Positions 5,546-6,864 of a stretch of DNA of 6,864 nucleotides are shown here, in pieces (positions within the stretch are counted from its first letter, which is position 1; every line of letters starts with the position of its first letter). The position numbers and the translations under genes are program-made. The notes under the pieces were generated by a model. It was not told where the DNA came from. It worked only from the letters and a program-made list of their open reading frames with translations, and searched no databases. The stretch spans positions 1 through 6,864 of the forward strand of contig CACZQQ010000059.1 in the NCBI GenBank assembly GCA_902783355.1, written 5' to 3'. The stretch comes from an uncultured bacterium. Its GTDB lineage: Bacteria; Verrucomicrobiota; Lentisphaeria; Oligosphaerales; Oligosphaeraceae.

Positions 5546-5620
5546 TGGCAATCCCGACGGGAATCGAACCCATATTGACAGGATGAGAACCTGTTGTCCT
5601 AACCGTTAGACGACGGGATC
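5546..5620 (-). tRNA. tRNA-Glu (anticodon CTC)
   Basis: The full cloverleaf can be drawn. The acceptor stem is GATCCCG with CGGGATT. The D arm is GTCT-AACGGTTA-GGAC. The anticodon arm is ACAGG-TTCTCAT-CCTGT with CTC at 5587-5585, reading GAG. The T arm is ATGGG-TTCGATT-CCCGT. The discriminator is G, and CCA is encoded (5548-5546). The D-arm sequence is typical of bacterial tRNA-Glu. The first acceptor pair is G1-U72, a wobble, where G-C is usual. The gene is transcribed alone, convergent to mutS2, with its own promoter and terminator. Confidence 0.95.
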
Positions 5621-5648
5621 AAATGTCTTTTTCGCGTAAAGCGGACAT

Positions 5649-5676
5649 ACTGTAATCGGCTTTCGGGATTTTACAA
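5649..5676 (-). promoter_or_regulatory. Probable sigma70-type promoter of tRNA-Glu
   Basis: On the - strand TTGTAA (5676-5671) and TACAGT (5654-5649) are separated by 16 bases, each matching consensus at four of six positions. A start near 5641 would leave a leader of about 20 bases before the tRNA, which is reasonable. Position relative to the tRNA is the main support. Confidence 0.45.
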
Positions 5677-5695
5677 GCCGGCAGGCGCATTTTTG

Positions 5696-5742
5696 CATGA
5701 AAACAACCTTCGCGGCAGGCCAAACACGTTTCATGTGATAAA
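5696..5742 (+). promoter_or_regulatory. Candidate trkA promoter with overlapping inverted repeat
   Basis: An extended -10 candidate reads TG-T-GATAAA at 5734-5742, about 50 bases before the trkA start; no good -35 is seen. CATGAAA (5696-5702) and its exact complement TTTCATG (5729-5735) form an inverted repeat with centres 33 bases apart, about three helical turns. The right arm touches the -10. This spacing would suit a dimeric or looping repressor; that is inference. Confidence 0.3.
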
Positions 5743-5791
5743 TTCTGTCATTCAACGACTTCAACACCGCAGCAGAGGATGCTATTGCCCC

Positions 5792-6864
5792 ATGAAAATC
5801 ATTATCATCGGCGCAGGTGAGCTCGGCCATCTGGTCGCCGCCAAGCTGTGCGCCTCCAGCCACGACGTCATCATCATCGACTCCAGCCACACCCCCATGC
5901 GGCAGGACTGGAACTCCCTCGACACGCTCCTGCTGACAGGGGAGGGGACGGACGTGGAGACGCTCAAGCGCGCCGGCGCCCAGGAGGCCGACCTCCTGAT
6001 GGCGCTCTCCGGCAACGAGGCCGCCAACGCGCTGGCGTGCATGCAGGCCAAGCGCCTGGGCACGAAACGCACCATCTGCCGCGTCTATTCACGCAAGATG
6101 TTCTCGGAGACGGACGGCCTGCCGCCCGCCCATTTCGGCATCGACGAGGTGATTTCGCCCGTGGACGAGAGCGTCGAGCTCATCGGCGGCATTCTGGAGA
6201 ACCGCATCCTCCAGGAGAAGATCCCCTTCCAGAATCCGGACGCCAGCCTGCACGTGGTGAACGTGCCGCTCAACTCGGTCCTCTCCGGCGTCCAGCTGAT
6301 GGACTTGCCCTGCAAGGAGCTGCTGGCGGCGATCCGCCTGGCGGCCATCATCCGCAACCGCGAACTGCTCGTCCCCCACGGCAGCACGGTCCTGATGCCG
6401 GGGGACAAGATCTACGTCGCGGGCCGCGCGGAGCACGTGAACGCCTTCGTCAACTGGCTTGCACAGGAGGCCAGCGTCCCGCTGAAGCGCGTGGTCATCG
6501 CGGGCGTCAGCCCCGTCAGCGAGAAGCTGATCAGCCATCTGGCGGGGCGCGGGCTTGACGTGCGCGTCGTCGAAAGCGACGCGGCCAGGGGGGAGCAGCT
6601 GCTCACCGCCGTCCCTGACAAGGTGCTGCTCATCCAGGGCGAATGCACCAACTCCGACATCCTGCAGGAGGCGGACGTGGCGGACTGCGACGCCTTCGCC
6701 GCCCTTTCCGACGGCGACGAGAACAACATCCTGGCCTGCCTGCTGGCCTCCCGCCTCAAGGCCAAGAAGGTCATCGCGCTGACCAGCAAGGCGGAGTACA
6801 TGGACATCCTGCCCTCCATCGAGCAGACGGGCTGCTGGTTCAACATCACCCAGATCGCCGCCAA
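5792..6864 (+). CDS. trkA: Trk potassium uptake regulatory subunit TrkA, N-terminal part
   Basis: 357 complete codons are visible and the gene continues past the window edge; typical TrkA is about 450 residues. TrkA is the cytosolic NAD(H)-binding gating ring of the TrkH/TrkG potassium channel. The first RCK-N domain has the Rossmann motif GAGELG (7-12) and acidic D30 ending strand 2, then the typical AGAQEADLLMALSGNEAANALA run and a middle RCK-C segment (about 140-220). A second RCK-N begins near residue 232, with ECTNSDILQEADVADCDAFAALSDGDENN following. In this second domain the glycine motif reads GVSPVS (238-243), so nucleotide binding there may be lost. AGAGGAT lies 11 bases before the ATG. 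A trkH-type gene may follow, but it is outside the window. Confidence 0.92.
   Translation, partial: MKIIIIGAGELGHLVAAKLCASSHDVIIIDSSHTPMRQDWNSLDTLLLTGEGTDVETLKRAGAQEADLLMALSGNEAANALACMQAKRLGTKRTICRVYSRKMFSETDGLPPAHFGIDEVISPVDESVELIGGILENRILQEKIPFQNPDASLHVVNVPLNSVLSGVQLMDLPCKELLAAIRLAAIIRNRELLVPHGSTVLMPGDKIYVAGRAEHVNAFVNWLAQEASVPLKRVVIAGVSPVSEKLISHLAGRGLDVRVVESDAARGEQLLTAVPDKVLLIQGECTNSDILQEADVADCDAFAALSDGDENNILACLLASRLKAKKVIALTSKAEYMDILPSIEQTGCWFNITQIAA

Overview
The window is GC-rich bacterial DNA with tightly packed genes. All protein genes are on the + strand; one tRNA gene is on the - strand. Strong AGGAG-type ribosome binding sites, G/C-ending codons, a MutS2 and an Rpn-family PD-(D/E)XK gene would fit a gut-associated Verrucomicrobiota, Kiritimatiellota or Lentisphaerota-like genome. 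That taxonomic guess is inference and weak; nothing in the window fixes the phylum.

Layout. (1) 3-176: the 3' end of purM (de novo purine synthesis), followed by a strong GC hairpin. (2) 177-485: a noncoding stretch with two separate short tandem duplications and inverted repeats. (3) 486-1720: a two-gene unit made of an unrecognised 71-residue protein overlapping by ATGA an Rpn-family nuclease of 340 residues. The Rpn gene carries a well-formed internal ribosome binding site and in-frame ATG, which would separately produce its last 80 residues. (4) 1721-1935: noncoding, with hairpins. (5) 1936-5496: a two-gene operon of an RsuA/RluB-type pseudouridine synthase with a long Arg/Gly-rich tail and, 3 bases later, mutS2. 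(6) 5504-5676, - strand: a self-contained tRNA-Glu(CTC) gene with promoter, encoded CCA and intrinsic terminator, convergent with mutS2. (7) 5792-6864: trkA, the NAD-binding regulatory subunit of a Trk potassium uptake system, running off the window end.

How the genes work together. The rRNA pseudouridine synthase and MutS2 are very likely co-transcribed and probably translationally coupled. Because MutS2 of Bacillus subtilis acts on collided ribosomes, a ribosome-centred operon is plausible. The Rpn locus is the most interesting part. Its layout matches the gene-within-gene toxin-antitoxin and anti-phage arrangement described for Rpn proteins: a full-length nuclease plus a separately translated C-terminal fragment with four-residue repeats. 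Here there is also a coupled small upstream gene of unknown role. purM, the tRNA and trkA look like ordinary housekeeping genes.
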